Made by a program: the position numbers and the translations under genes. A stretch of 64,000 nt of DNA. Origin: Cronobacter dublinensis subsp. dublinensis LMG 23823. GTDB lineage: Bacteria; Pseudomonadota; Gammaproteobacteria; Enterobacterales; Enterobacteriaceae. Below are positions 62,681 to 64,000 of this stretch, piece by piece. Position 1 is the first letter of the stretch. Each line of letters begins with the position of its first letter. The notes below the pieces were generated by a model. That model did not search any database. It was given only the letters and a program-made list of their open reading frames with translations, and had not been told where the DNA came from. The stretch lies in assembly GCF_001277235.1 (NCBI RefSeq), contig NZ_CP012266.1:3162001-3226000 (forward strand), written 5' to 3'.

Positions 62681-62878
62681 TTAGCAGCATTTCGCGCCGC
62701 CCTTCGCACCGTAACGGGCGTCCTGGCGTTCGCGGAAGAATTCTTCGTAGGTCATCGGCGTCTGGTCCGGGTGATTAACGCGCATGTGTTCAACGTAGTT
62801 GTCGTAATCCGGCACGCCGATCATCATCTTCGCGGCCTGGCCGAGGTATTTCCCGGCTTTAGCAAGGGTATCGAACAT
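62681..62878 (-). CDS. ybdD: YbdD, DUF466 (YjiX-like) small protein
   Basis: 65 residues (MFDTLAKAGKYLGQAAKMMIGVPDYDNYVEHM) ending in KCC. It matches E. coli YbdD, which accompanies the pyruvate/peptide transporter CstA (as YjiX accompanies BtsT); the family is thought to act with the transporter. cstA lies upstream on the same strand. Confidence 0.92.
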   Translation of the reverse strand: MFDTLAKAGKYLGQAAKMMIGVPDYDNYVEHMRVNHPDQTPMTYEEFFRERQDARYGAKGGAKCC

Positions 62879-62954
62879 TTTTTATCCTTATCCATTGCCC
62901 CTTCTCCCGGCGGGGAGAGAGAGCCGATGTGTTTCATTGTGGTCTGGTGCTGGA

Positions 62955-63038
62955 CGGCGGGTGCGCTTCGCTTACCCGCCCTACAATGACAAACATGGCA
63001 TTACCGCACGTAGGGTGGGTAAGCGCAGCGCACCCACC
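62955..63038. repeat. Pair of inverted palindromic repeats (REP-like), copy 2
   Basis: CGGCGGGTGCGCTTCGCTTA and, in reverse, GGGTGGGTAAGCGCAGCGCA, same layout as the pair at 54116-54197. It lies between ybdD and cstA, so it splits that transcript. Confidence 0.75.
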
Positions 63039-63070
63039 TTTCCGTTATTCACCAGACCTGACAACCTCAC

Positions 63071-64000
63071 TCAATGCGCGTTTTTCGCCTGCGTGACGAC
63101 CTGCTCCGTACCGGCAGGCATTGGCTCATACGGCGTTTCGCTGGCGGTCGGTTTATCGTGCTTCAACGCCGCCAGCGCGGTTTTGATGGAAAACAGCGCC
63201 AGCACCACCACCACGACCATAAAGAAAATGGTCAGGCCCGCGTCGAGACGGTTATTAAACACCAGCTGGCTTAACTGCGCCTCGGTGTACTGCGCCGGAA
63301 GGGTGCCGCTGTCCAGGATCGCCTGAAACTTATTAGCGATAGCCAGAAAGCCCACTTTATTATCCGGGCTGAACGCCTTCTGCCAGCCCGCCGTCAGCGT
63401 ACAAATCAGCAGCCACGCAGTCGGCACCAGCGCCACCCACGCGTAGCGCTGGCGTTTCATTTTAAACAGCACTACGGCGCAGAGCATCAGGGCCATGCCC
63501 GCGAGCATCTGGTTGGCGATACCGAACAGCGGCCACAGCGTATTGATGCCGCCAAGCGGATCCACCACGCCCTGATGCAGGAAATACCCCCACGCCAGCA
63601 CGCATAGCGCCGTCGCCAGCAGGTTCGCGGGCAGTGAGTCGGTACGCTTAAGCCCAGGCGAGATTACGCCCAGCAAATCCTGGAGCATAAAGCGCGCGGC
63701 GCGGGTACCGGCATCGACCGCCGTCAGGATAAACAGCGCCTCGAACAGGATAGCGAAGTGATACCAGAATGATACGTCCATCAGGCCGCCAAGCGCACCG
63801 TGGAGAATGTAGGCCATGCCCACCGCGAGCGTCGGCGCGCCGCCCGCCCGCGAAATAATCGTCTGCTCGCCGACCTCATTCGCTATCTGGCTCAGGGTCT
63901 GCGGCGTTATCTGGAAGCCCCAGCCGCTGACTACCTGCGCGGCGGAGGCGACCACATCCGCCGTACCGGCAGGCGCCAGCACCGCCATCGGGCTGTTCAT
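63071..64000 (-). CDS. cstA: Carbon starvation protein CstA, C-terminal part
   Basis: The last 309 residues; the gene continues past the right edge. Inner-membrane CstA takes up pyruvate and peptides on carbon starvation. The visible part has about eight membrane helices, with LAPAGTADVVASAAQVVSG at its left end, DVSFWYHFAILFEALFILTAVDAGTRAARFMLQDLLG in the middle, and a polar tail. The cstA-ybdD-hcxA order is that of E. coli, with the MFS and toxin-antitoxin genes inserted. Confidence 0.92.
   Translation of the reverse strand: MNSPMAVLAPAGTADVVASAAQVVSGWGFQITPQTLSQIANEVGEQTIISRAGGAPTLAVGMAYILHGALGGLMDVSFWYHFAILFEALFILTAVDAGTRAARFMLQDLLGVISPGLKRTDSLPANLLATALCVLAWGYFLHQGVVDPLGGINTLWPLFGIANQMLAGMALMLCAVVLFKMKRQRYAWVALVPTAWLLICTLTAGWQKAFSPDNKVGFLAIANKFQAILDSGTLPAQYTEAQLSQLVFNNRLDAGLTIFFMVVVVVLALFSIKTALAALKHDKPTASETPYEPMPAGTEQVVTQAKNAH

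Overview
The window is enterobacterial chromosome and most resembles Cronobacter or a close relative. It carries, in the usual enteric order, yfdC-argW, ypdK-alaC, ypdAB, glk, ypeC-mntH-nupC-pdeA, alaXW-yfeCD-gltX-valUXY-lysV, ypeB-ligA-zipA-cysZ-cysK-ptsHI-crr, cysM-cysAWTP-yfeXYZ-ypeA-amiA-hemF, and hcxA, ybdD and cstA at the right edge. The acetoin/butanediol operon (budABC), indolepyruvate decarboxylase and mtnKA separate it from E. coli K-12. The backbone is GC-rich. AT-rich stretches (about 1.5-3.5, 4.3-5.2 and 6.0-7.5 kb) mark acquired DNA.

Layout. 1-7.5 kb: the end of yfdC and tRNA-Arg (argW), then an eroded integrative element with a broken tyrosine integrase behind a TTTACCCA repeat cluster, a large AIPR-family (abortive infection) protein and a decayed UmuD-like phage gene. 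An orphan gene, aquaporin Z and a DUF3289-DUF943 pair follow. 7.6-11.8 kb: budABC with its LysR regulator budR. 11.9-28.6 kb: a CorA transporter, a cupin, ypdK-alaC, a DUF1479 protein, the pyruvate-sensing pair ypdA-ypdB, glk, ipdC, an aldo/keto reductase, ypeC, mntH, nupC and the c-di-GMP phosphodiesterase pdeA. 28.7-32.2 kb: seven-tRNA neighbourhood (two Ala, three Val, one Lys here, plus argW at the left end) around yfeCD and gltX, with a duplicated lysV 3' end. 32.3-51.8 kb: ligA, zipA, cysteine synthesis and sulfate uptake, the PTS core, and envelope or stress genes. 51.8-60.5 kb: methylthioribose salvage (mtnA, mtnK), an LVIVD beta-propeller protein, a ribose-type ABC importer and the 2-oxoacid reductase hcxA. 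60.5-64 kb: an MFS exporter, a RelE/HTH toxin-antitoxin pair, ybdD and the C-terminal part of cstA.

The most interesting system is at 51.8-60.5 kb. Both divergent promoter regions there (mtnA/mtnK and ABC operon/hcxA) contain tandem 8-base sites resembling the MetJ met box AGACGTCT. A ribose-family importer under apparent methionine control, 3-4 kb from methylthioribose kinase, is a good candidate for a methylthioribose (or related methylthio-sugar) uptake system. The LVIVD protein encoded with it would be an unassigned partner. Two further leads are the AIPR gene in the argW island and the DUF3289-DUF943 pair, which may be a toxin and its partner.

Everything here was read by eye from the sequence. 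Family names rest on recognised motifs and remembered homologues, not on searches.
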